Origin: Platerodrilus igneus
Taxonomy: Eukaryota > Arthropoda > Insecta > Coleoptera > Lycidae
Assembly: GCA_036346225.1 (NCBI GenBank)
Contig: JARFIW010001176.1
Location: 2,741,884 to 2,805,883 of the forward strand
Direction of reading: 5' to 3'
DNA: 64,000 bases
Below, piece after piece: positions 11,165 to 22,110 of this stretch. The position numbers and the translations under genes are program-made. How positions within the stretch are numbered: the first letter of the stretch is position 1; every line of letters begins with the position of its first letter. A model generated the notes under the pieces. It ran no database searches, was not told where the DNA came from, and saw only the letters and a list, made by a program, of their open reading frames with translations.

Positions 11165-12232
11165 TTAAATCAACACCCACGTTCTTATCTCCTTTTCTAC
11201 CCAATAGTTTGATACATATAGAGCGTCTAGGTTTTCGAATTGTAAAATGTACCGAAGTTTGTCACTATATATAAAGTCTTTGATTCCACCGACAACCAGA
11301 TCCATTCCTTCGTGTAATTCTTGCAGCTTGTGACAATCTTTTAAACGCGGCTCTCCCGCTATATCCTGCATACGTATCTTATTAGCTTGATCGACTTCTT
11401 CTTGTCGGTATTGGAGGGATTCCTTATTCTCTCACTCACTGTTGCGTAGTTTCATGTCCACCACTTTTGGGAATATATGGTCGTTATAGGTTGTAGGACC
11501 CTCGGTTTTAAATGATCCGAAAGGTTCTTTACTAGGCAAATATACAATGTTTAGCGGAACCACTTTACGTGTGGTGTACACCAAGGTTACGAAACCCGCA
11601 TTCCTTAGTTCGTCTATGTTATCTACCATTTCGATAAATACGTTTTTAGAATAATCTTTTGAAAATTGTACGGATTTAGTGCCATTCTTTTCCGCAAGGA
11701 CGCCCACATAACTAAAATAGTCTTTCTTACTAACCACAAATGCATACAGCTTATAGAACCTGGATGTATTTAAGTCAGTCCACCGGACCATAAAATAATC
11801 TTTTAATTCTTCCTCATTTTCTCTAATAAGATGTTCTTTGTCAAATACATCTTTGTATTTTTCGCGTATTGTCGCAGTGTTTTCCATGTAGTCCAACTTT
11901 CGCATTTTTGCATCCATTTCCTCTAATTCCAGTTGTATTTTTCTTCCACTTACAGCGTATGGCGTGCATAATGGGGCAATTTCCTTTAGCGTAAACGGAT
12001 AGAGTTTGCCAATATCTACGCGTTGTCGTACAACCTCTGGGTGAATGTTAGGCGTATTTATCAACCCCAATTCCGAAATAATTATTTCTTTTGGAATGGT
12101 AGAATATGGTGTTGCAGATTGTGTAAAATATGTACTACCTGCTTTAATGTAGCACTTGTGTAAGATTTTTATTTTATCTTGGTTCTCTTTCTCTTCTACT
12201 ATCTCCAAATAATTTACAAGTAAATGGTAAAA
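11165..12232 (-). pseudogene. Unidentified gene, downstream part, with in-frame TGA
   Basis: A minus-strand open frame of 258 codons (12208-11432) closes with TGA at 11432-11434. The same frame then stays open for 88 more codons to a TAA at about 11,165, so the stop looks like a late mutation inside a longer gene. The first visible codon is TTG and there is no ATG at its start. With the frame at 12,258-12,827 it appears to be the second part of a single gene. The protein is mixed, fairly charged, without membrane segments; residues 80-120 are Lys/Glu-rich and could form a helix. I do not recognise the family. Confidence 0.5.
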
Positions 12233-12257
12233 CTAAAAGCTGAAAGCACATATTTTA

Positions 12258-12827
12258 TCAATTTTTTCCTCTCCTCTGGTTTCTCGGACAAATTTCTTTG
12301 ATCGTTATTCCCCAATACACGTACTGTAGAAGGTTATTATACACTAAACAGCAGCTATTTTGTAGCTTGTCCGATAGCTTACTCCACATTTTGGCAAGTG
12401 GTACCGAGTACATTGGCGCTTTTAGGAAGTATAAATTACTATCTTCCAATAAGGTTAAACAGTCTTTTAAGGAATTATACACCTGTTCCGCACTGACATA
12501 GTTTCCTATTGTACAGTTGTATATTGTCGCTTCCAATCGCGTAATACCATGTTCTTTGGCCAAAGTAGACGCAAATGTTTCCCTTAAACGTACATCTGGA
12601 CAACGTAAAAAATCTAGTATATGATTGCCAAGTTGTTTATTAACACCAGGACTTGTTATCTGACACACAAATTTGTTGTATATCTTAATTCTTGCATTGG
12701 TTGTTAGCCATGTTAAACAATCAATTCCCACAGTTTTATCGTTGTCAACTATAATATTACACTTTTCTTCGTATTCTCCCTTATAGCAAAAGTTATGGTT
12801 TGTAGTTAAATAATTACACATCTCCAT
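12258..12827 (-). pseudogene. Unidentified gene, upstream part, possible replication-initiator relative
   Basis: Begins at a good ATG (12825-12827) and runs 189 codons to TGA. The segments ARIKIYNKFVCQ (about residue 46) and GITRLEATIYN (about residue 94) resemble the spacing and wording of some rolling-circle or phage-type replication proteins. The His-hydrophobic-His and Tyr catalytic motifs were not found. It lies just upstream on the same strand as the 11,165-12,232 frame, in another frame with about 50 bp between, so a frameshift or a short intron separates them. Nearby polymerase B-like tails suggest a viral or Polinton-like origin. The product remains unknown. Confidence 0.5.
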
Positions 12828-12842
12828 CTTACTAAATATGCC

Positions 12843-12975
12843 AGCTATGAGCTTTTTACAGTTACTGACTATTCAACATCGCAATTTCTTACTGCAGTTG
12901 AGGATTCTACCTCAAAGTTTTTTATATTCGTGACGATTCAGCCTCAGAACGTCTTAACAGTATTTGAGGATTTTA
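12843..12975 (+). pseudogene. 11-residue amphipathic repeat-coding segment, copy 2
   Basis: A plus-strand frame encodes LFTVTDYSTSQ and FLTAVEDSTSK, two 11-residue units matching copies 1 (3.6 kb) and 3 (15.0 kb). The frame then slips and continues with DSASERL. It begins 16 bp beyond the start codon of the divergent gene at 12,827. Short, degenerate and without start or stop context. Confidence 0.4.
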
Positions 12976-12989
12976 GCTTGTAACAATTT

Positions 12990-13281
12990 TATTTTCTGAC
13001 AATATTTTTACAGATATCTAACTTATTTAATTTATTAATAACCAACTTAAGTATAATAATGCTACACAATCTACGAAATAAATATTACATATTGTCGAAA
13101 ACAATATTAGCTTTCGATTTGAAAGTGTAAAATTTTAAATTATGCGGTGACAAAAGATGCCTTTTGTTAGTGTCATCGTAAGAGTTCCTTCTGTTAGATG
13201 ATTGTAATATTAAGCTTGTTGTCAGGCGGCAACCCACGTCATCTTATCATTTCCAACTCAGCTGTCGTTAGAAGAGGTCAA
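12990..13281. other. AT-rich spacer, nothing recognised
   Basis: AT-rich sequence of about 300 bp; no coding or repeat signal seen. Confidence 0.4.
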
Positions 13282-13490
13282 TTATTCCTTGAACTCGAGA
13301 ATCATGACGGTTTTGCAGTCCATGTGTTGGAAGCACAGAAAAATTAAATTGTTTTCTTGAAATGGTATCGTCTCGGCGACGCGCATTTTTATGTCCACAT
13401 TTGCTGGAATTAGCTCGCAATTGACGAGACGTTGATTTGTTTGAATGGCCTTTGGTTAACAGTAAGTATTACTGAATTTATAGCCTTACC
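13282..13490 (-). pseudogene. Short unidentified coding-like frame
   Basis: An open minus frame of about 69 codons without an initial ATG, ending with TAA at 13282-13284. It encodes a composition that looks protein-like, including LVNCELIPANVDIKMRVAET and QENNLIFLCFQHMDCKTV. There is an internal Met near its middle. I do not recognise it. It may be an exon or transposon fragment, or chance. On the opposite strand a GTAAGT at about 13,461 could act as a donor site, which makes strand choice uncertain. Confidence 0.2.
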
Positions 13491-14940
13491 AAATCAATAT
13501 TTTTAGTGCAATTTAGGATAAGTTGTACATCTTAGTTTTGAAATTTAAGAAATATAACTAATTTATTTGGACAAGAAATGAAAATTTATTAGTATCTATG
13601 TGAAGTTTAACCTTGTACGAAAGTCGAATTGGCGTGCTTTAATTATTTAATGTGGACGCCTTGATGTTATGTTAAAGATTCAGTATGCAGCTAATTTGGT
13701 TGTATGGAATTGAAAATTCCTGTATTCTTAGTTGCTGAAACAAGCGAATTATAAATCATCAATTATAATTCCGGGTATGGTCCATATACCTAGCTGGTAT
13801 TTTTCCATCGGATTAACATCTGGTATGTAGATTGCTTTCCTATACGTCAGCTGTAGCATTGAGTATAGCAGACAAATAATTTTTTGTTTGATCACGTGGT
13901 AAAGTTCAAGTTCATTAGGTGAATGACAGACTAGTTATTTTTCAAATTATGCAACAGGAACCTATAAAGTTTCACATTAAATCTTTTTATTAATACAATT
14001 AATATACGGTAGATGTCATTATGAAGATAGGAAAAGTTAAATTCTATATTTAAAGAAAATTAATTTGATTATTTGAAACATAATTTATTCAAATCTTAGA
14101 GAATAAATTTTTACATTTTACATTTCACTAATTGCTAAGTGGAATATTTAATCATAGAATGTGAGGTTAAGTAGTGCCACAAAACCAACCGAAGTTGTAA
14201 TTTAAAGTTAAACATTCAGAAAAGAAACTCATACTCATTCATTTGAGAATAAATTTTTGCTAGACATTGCTAATATAAAATTATCATGTTTTATCTGTGA
14301 GAAATACTGATACTATCAAGTACCTATGTACATATCTTTCAATAATTTAATTTAATCAAACTTATTTAAAGAAGATGTCTTGTAAATAATTTACTAAATA
14401 CTGAAGGAATAGATTTTTATTTGGTCAAGACTATGATTATTAATTGGAATGAATGAGGGTTGATTCGAAATAATTATTAAATTTTGGATATAAATGCACA
14501 AACAGTGCTATCTTTGTTTTAATCTGTTCACAGGTGTAGCAGTGCATCTATAAAGGTCAATATCGAGCCATAAAGTAAGAAAACTTTAGGGATTGTGTTT
14601 CAGTAATATATCGTATAGCGGTAATTGAGTAAAGGTTTCCGCATTCGCCTTATACAAGGGACTTAAGTAAGGTCTTCTTCGTATACAAAAATTCGGTGGC
14701 GCCATATTCTTTACATTTTTGGTCGCAGTCCAACCCCGACCCACAGCTCATGTTCTACCCAGAGCAAATAGCTCGACTAGCCGCTTAGCCTTTTGAGGTT
14801 TCCTCATCTACGAGCCATTTTCCACCGAAACTTGCCGTGGGCTCTTTACACTTACTGGAAATCCTCGTCAACATCCTTGTGCCTTACAGCTGGTCACATA
14901 GGAGTAAAAACCTGATAAGAAAAATCCCTTAATATAACCG
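13491..14940. other. AT-rich intergenic DNA
   Basis: About 1.4 kb with no recognisable coding region. A slightly GC-richer stretch at about 14,690-14,900 has short frames only. Confidence 0.4.
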
Positions 14941-14952
14941 AAAGGCTATAAT

Positions 14953-15561
14953 CTCTGAGCTAAACGTTCTACCTTAAAGATTCTTGGAACCATTGAGGAA
15001 TTAACCTCACTGTTTCTTACCTCAGTAATAGAGAATTCTACCTAAGATAATCATACAACCATTGAGAGTGCTCCTGGTTACCTTCTGCTCTTCATTGGAT
15101 GCAATTTTGCTACCACTACCACTACCACCCGCTGTTTATCAACATCCTCTTTCCATCTCGCCACTCTTTTGATTTGCAGTGAATCTTTTGTAAATTTGAA
15201 TCAACTTTTAATTATGTTTAAAATTAATTCCTGCCTGGTTATATTTACAAAGAAATTATCTGAACCGAAATTTCAGGAGGAAAGGAAGCCTACGGGTAGA
15301 TATGTAGCCCTATTCCTTTTACTACCTGGGATCTATCAAGTAGTCATTTATGGTACCTCACAGTATGCTGCACTCTTCGTTCCGGCTGTTATTATGTTCA
15401 TATACGTACTGTAGATCTTGTACACCTTAAGGCATCAAAATGCTCGGCTACGTAAAATGCAGGCGGAACTATCGACGATATCAGAAACTCGTAGCGCTTC
15501 AGAGGCACGTCTTATGGAATTAGAAAAATTGGATAATTTAAAACTTCTTAACAAACCTTGA
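14953..15561 (+). pseudogene. Repeat, membrane and coiled-coil protein gene, broken by two stops (copy 3)
   Basis: One frame runs from about 14,959 to TGA at 15559-15561, with internal stops TAA near 15,043 and TAG at 15412-15414. In order it encodes two 11-residue units (ILGTIEELTSL, FLTSVIENST), a Thr-rich run, a hydrophobic segment with YVALFLLLPGIYQVVIYG, a second one with YAALFVPAVIMFIYVL, and a charged coiled-coil-like tail with LRKMQAELSTISETRSASEA. The TAG falls where Trp is plausible. Two AATAAA-type signals follow at about 15,642-15,655. The layout suggests a membrane-anchored protein with an amphipathic repeat head. I do not recognise the family. A YAG at about 15,274 means spliced use of only the last part is also possible. 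Confidence 0.45.
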
Positions 15562-15641
15562 GCAACTTACTGCGGGGAAGTGAGACGCGACCAACTGTTT
15601 ATATTATTTATATCGACTGTTTTAATTTTACTTCTTGGCAA

Positions 15642-15660
15642 TAAATATTTAAATAAACTG
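15642..15660 (+). terminator. Poly(A) signals downstream of the 15-kb gene remnant
   Basis: 'aataaatatttaaataaact' contains two overlapping AATAAA-like hexamers about 80 bp after the TGA at 15,561. This fits a 3' end, but AT-rich DNA produces such motifs by chance. Confidence 0.35.
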
Positions 15661-15699
15661 TAAAAAAAAGTAATTAGAAAAATACTAAATTCAGTTTTT

Positions 15700-17190
15700 T
15701 ATTCTTGAGCTTAAAATTATTGGCACATCTAACTTTATTTTAATGTTAGTCACACAACCGCATCCCATAAAAAGCGTCCGCAATAAACATTCTTCAGTTT
15801 TATTACATCGCCTACCGCTATTACAGCACAATGTTTGCCCATACATCATTTGCAATTCATTTTCCAAGTTCGTAAGTCCAAAGAAATTTAGAAGGGAGAC
15901 TGGAACTTCGTCGATGTATTCAGAATATGCAGTTCAACTACTGCATACTGCATAACTCAATGATTCCTAACCCTTGGTGAGGACGATCCGAGCATTATTA
16001 GTCCACAAGTAATCCACGTCCCTTGCGACATAGTTATTAAATTGTTCGTGTAACGTTATTAGTTATGTATACGTTTTATGGCACATAACAAGCGACGCTA
16101 CTCGAAGATCGCTCTTGTACTTAACTAACAGCAACGTCTAATTATTATAATTAAAGAGTACTCATTTATTATAGAAAATCGTATAACAAATTCGACATAG
16201 AAAGAGGCAATCAACGACTATTCATCCTCTAAGTTAATTACGAGAGAAGCTCCGAATGCTGCACGTTTCCCCGGGTGGGTTTGGATGATTGATTTATCCT
16301 TCACGATATTATATTGTCTAGGATGGACTAAACGGGTCGGTACAAACTGAAATTCGAGAATTTATTGTTTTGCAAGTCTATACTGAATACACTTTGAACA
16401 ATTTCGGCCATTATAAAGTAAATGGACGCGATTTCCTTTTCGAACGAATTGCTTAGTTTCACTTTGTAGTAGATGGCGAGGGAGAATAAATTGATTACCT
16501 AAAAAAATATTTGAACATGAATTCACTTCTTATATTCTATTGACTCTGTAGTAGATGAAGCTTTTCATGGCGTAAGTGTAGATATAAGAACTATAATAAT
16601 TTTAAAAAAATCTTTTGTTTAACAAAAGGCAATTATCTGCAGCAAATGTAAGTGAATGCAAACTCCATCAATCATAATCATACTAAAAGAGTGTTAGAAA
16701 TTAATACCTCAAAATAGTGCAGAAAATTTTAAACCAACTACTTTTCGTTGTGCGTAAAACCTTGCAATTCATTCTACAAGTAAACAGGCCCTCATTAAGG
16801 ACAAAAATTATATAACAAGTCTTGGGCTTGGCCAATCTCATTAAAATATCAAACTACATTTAGCAACAAAAAAATCATAATTTAATAAACATAATTTGGT
16901 CAATGACAAATTTATGTTCACTAGCACCACACCAAGATAATTCAAATATTTATTTACTTTGAAATAAGTTTTTACTGGTTTTCTACACCTAAAGCGCCTA
17001 AAACACATCAAATATGCAATAGAAAATATTAGGTTATTCCAAAATCTGGTTACATAGTTTTGTTGTTCTTAAAGTATGTCCTGAAATTAAAGTTAGTGGT
17101 ATCAAAGACCAAGAATTTATAAACAATTAAGGTTACAGGTTGTATGAATTAAAAGTGTGTAATACAATGTGTTGAGTATATAAAAAAATA
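15700..17190. other. AT-rich DNA, no gene recognised
   Basis: About 1.5 kb without credible coding frames. The right edge approaches the LTR region of the BEL/Pao remnant. Confidence 0.4.
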
Positions 17191-17583
17191 CTTAGGAGAG
17201 AAAAGCGGGTATATCATCAAATAGATAGTAAACAAATGCGGCTTTCAATATTCTTAACTGATGCCCAGTTAGAGCGGTGAAGATTCTTGAATCCAGAACA
17301 CTTATTACTACACTCGAAAAATAATATAGAGCGGCGAGGTAGTCCTAAACGGGGACTTACTTCCGAAAACAAAAACTTATTGTCCAAGCGGTGACAATAG
17401 ACTGTATTAGACCGCGCAGCCACAAACATATGGCAAAAAACAAGATAGAACATTGAAGGTAAAAACGCGACCGGGTTTATCAAATTTAAATAAAAGTGCA
17501 GATATTACCATTAACAAATAAACTTAATTTTATAATAATAATATAAAGAAACTAAATGAATATATACAGGGTTGGACGGAACA
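17190..17583 (-). mobile_element. Probable 3' LTR start of BEL/Pao-A
   Basis: On the minus strand a G-rich tract (GGTGGGCGATA) is followed by TGTTCCGTCCAACCCTG from 17,583 downwards, just after the pol stop at 17,609. A purine-rich tract next to TG is the expected 3' LTR border. The inner end of the LTR was not found, so the left limit is a guess. The 88-codon frame at 17,483-17,217 has no recognised motif. Confidence 0.45.
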
Positions 17584-17608
17584 TATCGCCCACCAAAATG
17601 AAAACATT

Positions 17609-19346
17609 TTAATTTTTATCTAGAGGGAGGGGACAGAGTTTAACCACAGGACGCCTAAACTCATCACGCGCTGTTCTAACGGTGGCAACGCAGGCCATCC
17701 CGTCGGCGGCAGGATGCACGGAGACAATACGCCCAAGTGACCACTGAAGAGGAGGAATAGAATCGGCTTTAATTAGAACTAAGTCTCCCGGTTGAATATC
17801 ATTTATGACTACATGCCATTTGGATTTTACTTGAAGGGTATGCAAGTATCCGGGACCAACGAACCCAAAAGTACTGGTAGATACGCTGCAATAATTGCCA
17901 TCGAGATAAACAATTTAAAGGCAGTGCCGTCGGTGTGGGACCAGGCCGGGCGAAAAGAGCGGATTGGGTCAAAAATGTCCCGGTGTTAAATAACTAAGGT
18001 AATTTGGACCATTACTAACTGGGGTCAGAGGATGCGAATTGAGGACAGCTTCAATTTGGATGAAAACGGTTGACAACTCTTCAAAGGTTAGCACCTGTTC
18101 TCCTACAACACGAAGTAGCAGGATCTCTATGGATTTGACGCCAGCTTCCCAAACACCCAAAATTGAGGCGCGGAAGGTGGGTTAAAATGCCAAGTAATTA
18201 GTTCTTGAAAAACTGCGGCTTTAGCAAAGGAAACCAGTTGGCGATGGGCACTGACAAAGTTTGTACCACAGTCGCTGTACAAATGTTCACACCGACCTCG
18301 ACGAGCAAGAAACCAACAAAACACGGCCAGAAAAGCGTTAGCGGTTAAATCGGAAACTAACTCCAGGTGAAGAGCCTTGATACACATGCAAATAAAAATG
18401 CAGAGGTAGGCTTTTAAAGTTTTATCGCCGCGGATTTGGCTCATGGTTATTGTAAACGGGCCGCAAAAGTCCACGCCGGTATGCAAAAATGGTTTAACTT
18501 GAGTTATTTTAGACGGAAGATTGCCCATGGGGGGCTGAAAAGACTTGGGATGTGTTTTCCAACAAGGAATACAAGAGCGAAGTACCCGGCAAATAGATCA
18601 TCTCGCAGGAACTACGCAAAATCTTTGGCTTATAAGGAATTGTGTGGTTTGAATACCTGCGTGATAATATTTGTGATGTACTGAATATACAGATCCGTGA
18701 AACGGCTCTTACTGGGCAATAAAGCGGGGAATCGTTTAACGTAAGAAATAGGAGCGCAACTTAACAGGCCCTCTACACGAAGCACGTCATTTAAAAGAAA
18801 GGGTGATAATTTTTGGAACCATTTAGCAACTGGGGTTCCGGATTAAAGGATCCTGATCTCAACCGTAAAAGATGTTTGTTGGGTATGTTTAACAAATCAT
18901 TTCAAAGCGAGCTCGAACTCATGAGCGGATACAGATCCAGTACGCTTAGTTAAAAGATGCCTGACATTATTAATAAAGCGGAAGATATAAGCGGTTATAC
19001 GAATGACAGAAAGAAAAGTAGGGCATCCAATACATTACAGGACAAAATAGTAGTGAGTAACGGACTGTTCCTCACTTAGTACCTGTTGCGGTTCCAGTGA
19101 ACAAGTACGTGGAATATGATTTATTTATTGAAAATGTACCAAAATGGGTGATGTTGCCCACCATAACGAACATTGGAGCAACTCGATGGGTAACAAACCA
19201 TGTGACCCAACATCAGCGGAATTATTGTTAGAAGGCACGTGAAGCCACATGGCGTTAGAAGTTTTATCTTGGATATAGGCTACTCTGTTAGCCACGAAAG
19301 TATTCCATCGTTGGGGCGGAGCGAAAATCCATGAATGTACTGTAAC
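17609..19346 (-). pseudogene. BEL/Pao retrotransposon pol remnant (RNase H to integrase)
   Basis: Minus-strand pieces of pol in the right order. RNase H end, 19,361-19,125: RWNTFVANRVAYIQ, then HVPSNNNSADVGSHGL. Integrase core, 18,528-18,127: FLHTGVDFCGPFTI, KALHLELVSDLT and YSDCGTNFVSA, which carry the D and D of a DDE core. Integrase rear part, 18,160-17,969, and the C-terminal Pao domain (DUF5641 type), 17,845-17,609: PGDLVLIKADSIPPLQWSLG. Frameshifts separate them, and 18,530-19,120 is degraded. The protease and RT are missing because the remnant stops at about 19,346, where LTR-like repeat DNA begins. Confidence 0.85.
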
Positions 19347-19475
19347 AGTTTTTTTGACCACTGCAGAACGTCAATGAATTTATAGTTTTACAAACTCTTG
19401 TCTAGTCATTTATATCAGGTAAACCATTTTTAAATAAATAAATAACAGTATTGGTATTATGATTTCAATTTAATA
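19339..19475 (+). repeat. LTR-like terminal repeat, first ~130 bp (copy 1)
   Basis: Begins TGTAACAGTTTTTTTGACC at the exact point where the BEL/Pao coding homology stops. It matches 21,029 and 21,509 for about 130 bp, through 'ccagtattggtattatga', then diverges. It suggests insertion or recombination of an LTR-type element into the pol gene. The first 8 bp also belong to the pol reading frame, so the precise junction is ambiguous. Confidence 0.5.
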
Positions 19476-19904
19476 TTAAATATTGGAATAGGAAGTTAAA
19501 GTATAAAAACCCTGTTGCGTATTGTTAAAATCAAAATTTTCCCCGTGCTTACGTATTGTGTTGTTAGAGACACATTCCCTGTGTACACAATCTAACCCAA
19601 GAAGCACCTTGCCCATGCGTACGTACCATGTTCTCAAGAACACCTTCCCGTGTTTATATGTGTGTATTTTCAGACCGTTAACACTAAAAAATTTTTGCTT
19701 CTTTTCGTAGTTGACAGACGAATTTTGTTTGCCTTGTAAAATGTCGACAGACGAAATCCTTTAGGTTTACAATGTGTTAACTGGTGTGAAATTTTTCGTA
19801 GAGTTTGTAGAGGAAGACATTTTTGTCCGTAAAGGACTGGTCTTCTATTTGATATGCAAAGGACCATGGTGTGTTTTTTCGTATATAGGCATTCCATCAA
19901 GAAA
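19476..19904 (+). repeat. Repeat-rich leader with small inverted repeats
   Basis: Contains two related stretches of about 65 bp ('gcttacgtattgtgttg...ttccctgtg' and 'gcgtacgtaccatgttc...ttcccgtg') and several perfect short hairpins, e.g. TGTTCT-CA-AGAACA at about 19,629 and GTCC-GTAAA-GGAC at 19,825-19,837. No coding signal. Confidence 0.45.
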
Positions 19905-20455
19905 TGCGTAAGTCTAGACGAGACTCGTGATGAGTTGGTCGCTCAGCAGTGTGTACTTGGTTGAGTGGAATGTAGTGATGATTTTTTTTGAGTATTTAGT
20001 TTAGTGACGCTTGAGAGTAGTCGTTCACTAATAGTTAGAGTATAGTAGGTGAGCTGGTTGCTCACTTGTTATTTGGTTTAGTTGCTTTTGTGCAAGAAGC
20101 ACAATTAGTAGTGGAGTTAGCTACTCACTACTGTGTTAGAGTGTGAGAGTGAGCCAAATGCTCACATTTTTTTTGGTGAATTTGAGTTAGTGCAGATAGC
20201 ACACGTTGAATTAGAGTTGAGGTGTATTAGGTAAGCCGGATGCTCACAGTTTTGTTAGCGAATTTGAGTAAGTGCAAATAGCACATGTTGAGTTTTGATG
20301 TGTTAAGTGAGCTAGTTGCTCACAGTTTAGTTGGTTATAGTAAGTATGTGCTGATAGCACAATTATTAGTAGCGTTGATAATGTGATCAATTCACATTAG
20401 TGTTGAGATTTAGAGTATTTTAGCAAGTAGCTAAAATAGTTGTTGCGGTAAGCAA
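19905..20455 (+). repeat. Array of short hairpins, nearly all with 5-nt loops
   Basis: Hairpins seen (start-end, stem): 19923-19935 ACTC/GAGT; 20049-20065 GTGAGC/GCTCAC; 20088-20104 TTGTGC/GCACAA; 20107-20131 AGTAGTG(G)AGT/ACTCACTACT; 20149-20165 GTGAGC/GCTCAC; 20190-20202 GTGC/GCAC; 20231-20247 GTAAGC/GCTCAC (one mismatch); 20272-20284 GTGC/GCAC; 20307-20323 GTGAGC/GCTCAC; 20347-20361 TGTGC/GCACA; 20380-20398 AATGTGA/TCACATT; 20416-20438 TATTTTAGC/GCTAAAATA; 20443-20455 TTGC/GCAA. Loops are 5 nt with varied sequence. GTGAGC and GTGC types alternate with repeat distances near 100, 82 and 76 bp, so the array grew by tandem duplication while pairing was kept. Function unknown. Confidence 0.7.
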
Positions 20456-20763
20456 TCCATGCATACGTTTGGAGTAGCGAAAGAGTTGTGATGGCATTTA
20501 ATACTTTTGCTTTTGAGATATTTTGTTGTTGCCATTTATTTTGAAAAATGTTCTAATTATGATTCTTAGAGTTGAGTTGTCATCGCAAGTATAAGTTTTG
20601 TATATAGTTTAAAGATTCGATTTTTTTTGTAGTCTGGGTACTATCCCCAGTGTCATTTTAATAGTTTTTGTTTAATATTAGTCTGGAGAGTTTCTCTCTT
20701 GTTTTGTTTTAGTTAGTAAAGTTTGAATAAGACCCGCGAATCTTGTTAATTTTTTTCCGTGAG

Positions 20764-21704
20764 AGTGATACACTTCCCGATTGCGATAATTCCCGATAGT
20801 GTCATACCGATTTTGTTTCCTTAACGACGTATAGTACGCGTAGCTACTAAAAACACTCACTCTTAATTATACTAATTCCCCCATTTTTTATTTTTCTACT
20901 TTTTATTTTTTTATTCTCACGCAGTTCAGTTATAGAGGATTCAATCCTCAGGTTAATATTTTGCTTAAGGTTATAAAAAAAAATCTTTGGTTCTAAGAAA
21001 AAATTTTTTTCTTTTTGAAGAGAGGCAGTGTAACAGCTTTTTTGACCACTGCAGAACGTCAATGAAATTTTAGTTTTACAAGCTCTTGTCTAGTCATTTA
21101 TATCAGGTAAACCATTTTTAAATAAATAAATACCAGTATTGGTATTATGAGTGCTAACCGCCATACAGAAATGCTAGTTTGGTTGCTAACATCAGGCGTC
21201 GAATGTTAGTATAAATATTATCAAGGCCAAGCTGAAAGTGTTACACTTCCCGATTGCGATAATTCCCGATAGTGTCATACCGATTTTGTTTCCTTAACGA
21301 CGTATAGTACGCGTAGCTACTAAAAACACTCACTCTTAATTATACTAATTCCCCCATTTTTTATTTTTCTAATTTTTATTTTTTTATTCTCACGCAGCTC
21401 AGTTATAGAGGATTCAATCCTCAGGTTAATATTTTGCTTAAGGTTATAAAAAAAAACTTTGGTTCTGAGAAAATTTTTTTTTCTTTTTGAAGAGAGGCAG
21501 TGTAACAGCTTTTTTGACCACTGCAGAACGTCAATGAAATTTTAGTTTTACAAGCTCTTGTCTAGTCATTTATATCAGGTAAACCATTTTTAAATAAATA
21601 AATACCAGTATTGGTATTATGAGTGCTAACCGCCATACAGAAATGCTAGTTTGGTTGCTAACATCAGGCGTCGAATGTTAGTATAAATATTATCAAGGCC
21701 AAGC
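20764..21704 (+). repeat. Tandem duplication of a ~470-bp LTR-like unit
   Basis: Two head-to-tail copies: 20,764-21,243 and 21,244-21,704. Each runs from 'cacttcccgattgcgataa' through a purine-rich tract 'gaagagaggcag' into TGTAACAGC... and ends near 'atcaaggccaagc'. The segment 21,029-21,244 begins TGTAACAG and ends GTGTTACA, as an LTR of about 216 bp would. The structure is internal-LTR-internal-LTR(partial), as left by unequal recombination of a small LTR element. No protein is encoded. Confidence 0.6.
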
Positions 21705-21889
21705 AGCTTTCCAGTTTCGTGCATATTGCATCAACACTCACTTTAGCTAGAGCTCTCGTCAAGAACCATCATGGAAACCAAAAGGGTGCTAGCAAGTAAC
21801 TTGCGTCTGGCTTTGTGCGGTAGTAGAGCTCTAGTGCGCTGAACACTAGGCGTAGTGGTTTTAACAATGGTAAGAGTTGAAAATAAGTT

Positions 21890-22110
21890 ATTAGATAAAT
21901 TATATAATTTTGTTGTAGCGCTCTTTTAATAACGTTTTTGGATAGTTTCTTTTTATAACGTCTTTTTATAATGGCTTTTGAAAAACTCTTTTAATAACTT
22001 CGTTTGAATAATTCTTTTGATAAATTCATTTAATAATTCTTTGGACACCTGTTTAAATTGCACTTAAAATATTCCTTTAATAATTTCGTAAAAATTACAA
22101 TAAAATATGT
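21890..22110 (+). repeat. Degenerate ~20-bp tandem repeat
   Basis: Irregular repeats of the type CTTTTAATAACGT / CTTTTTATAACGT / CTTTTGATAAATT over about 200 bp. Non-coding minisatellite. Confidence 0.5.
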
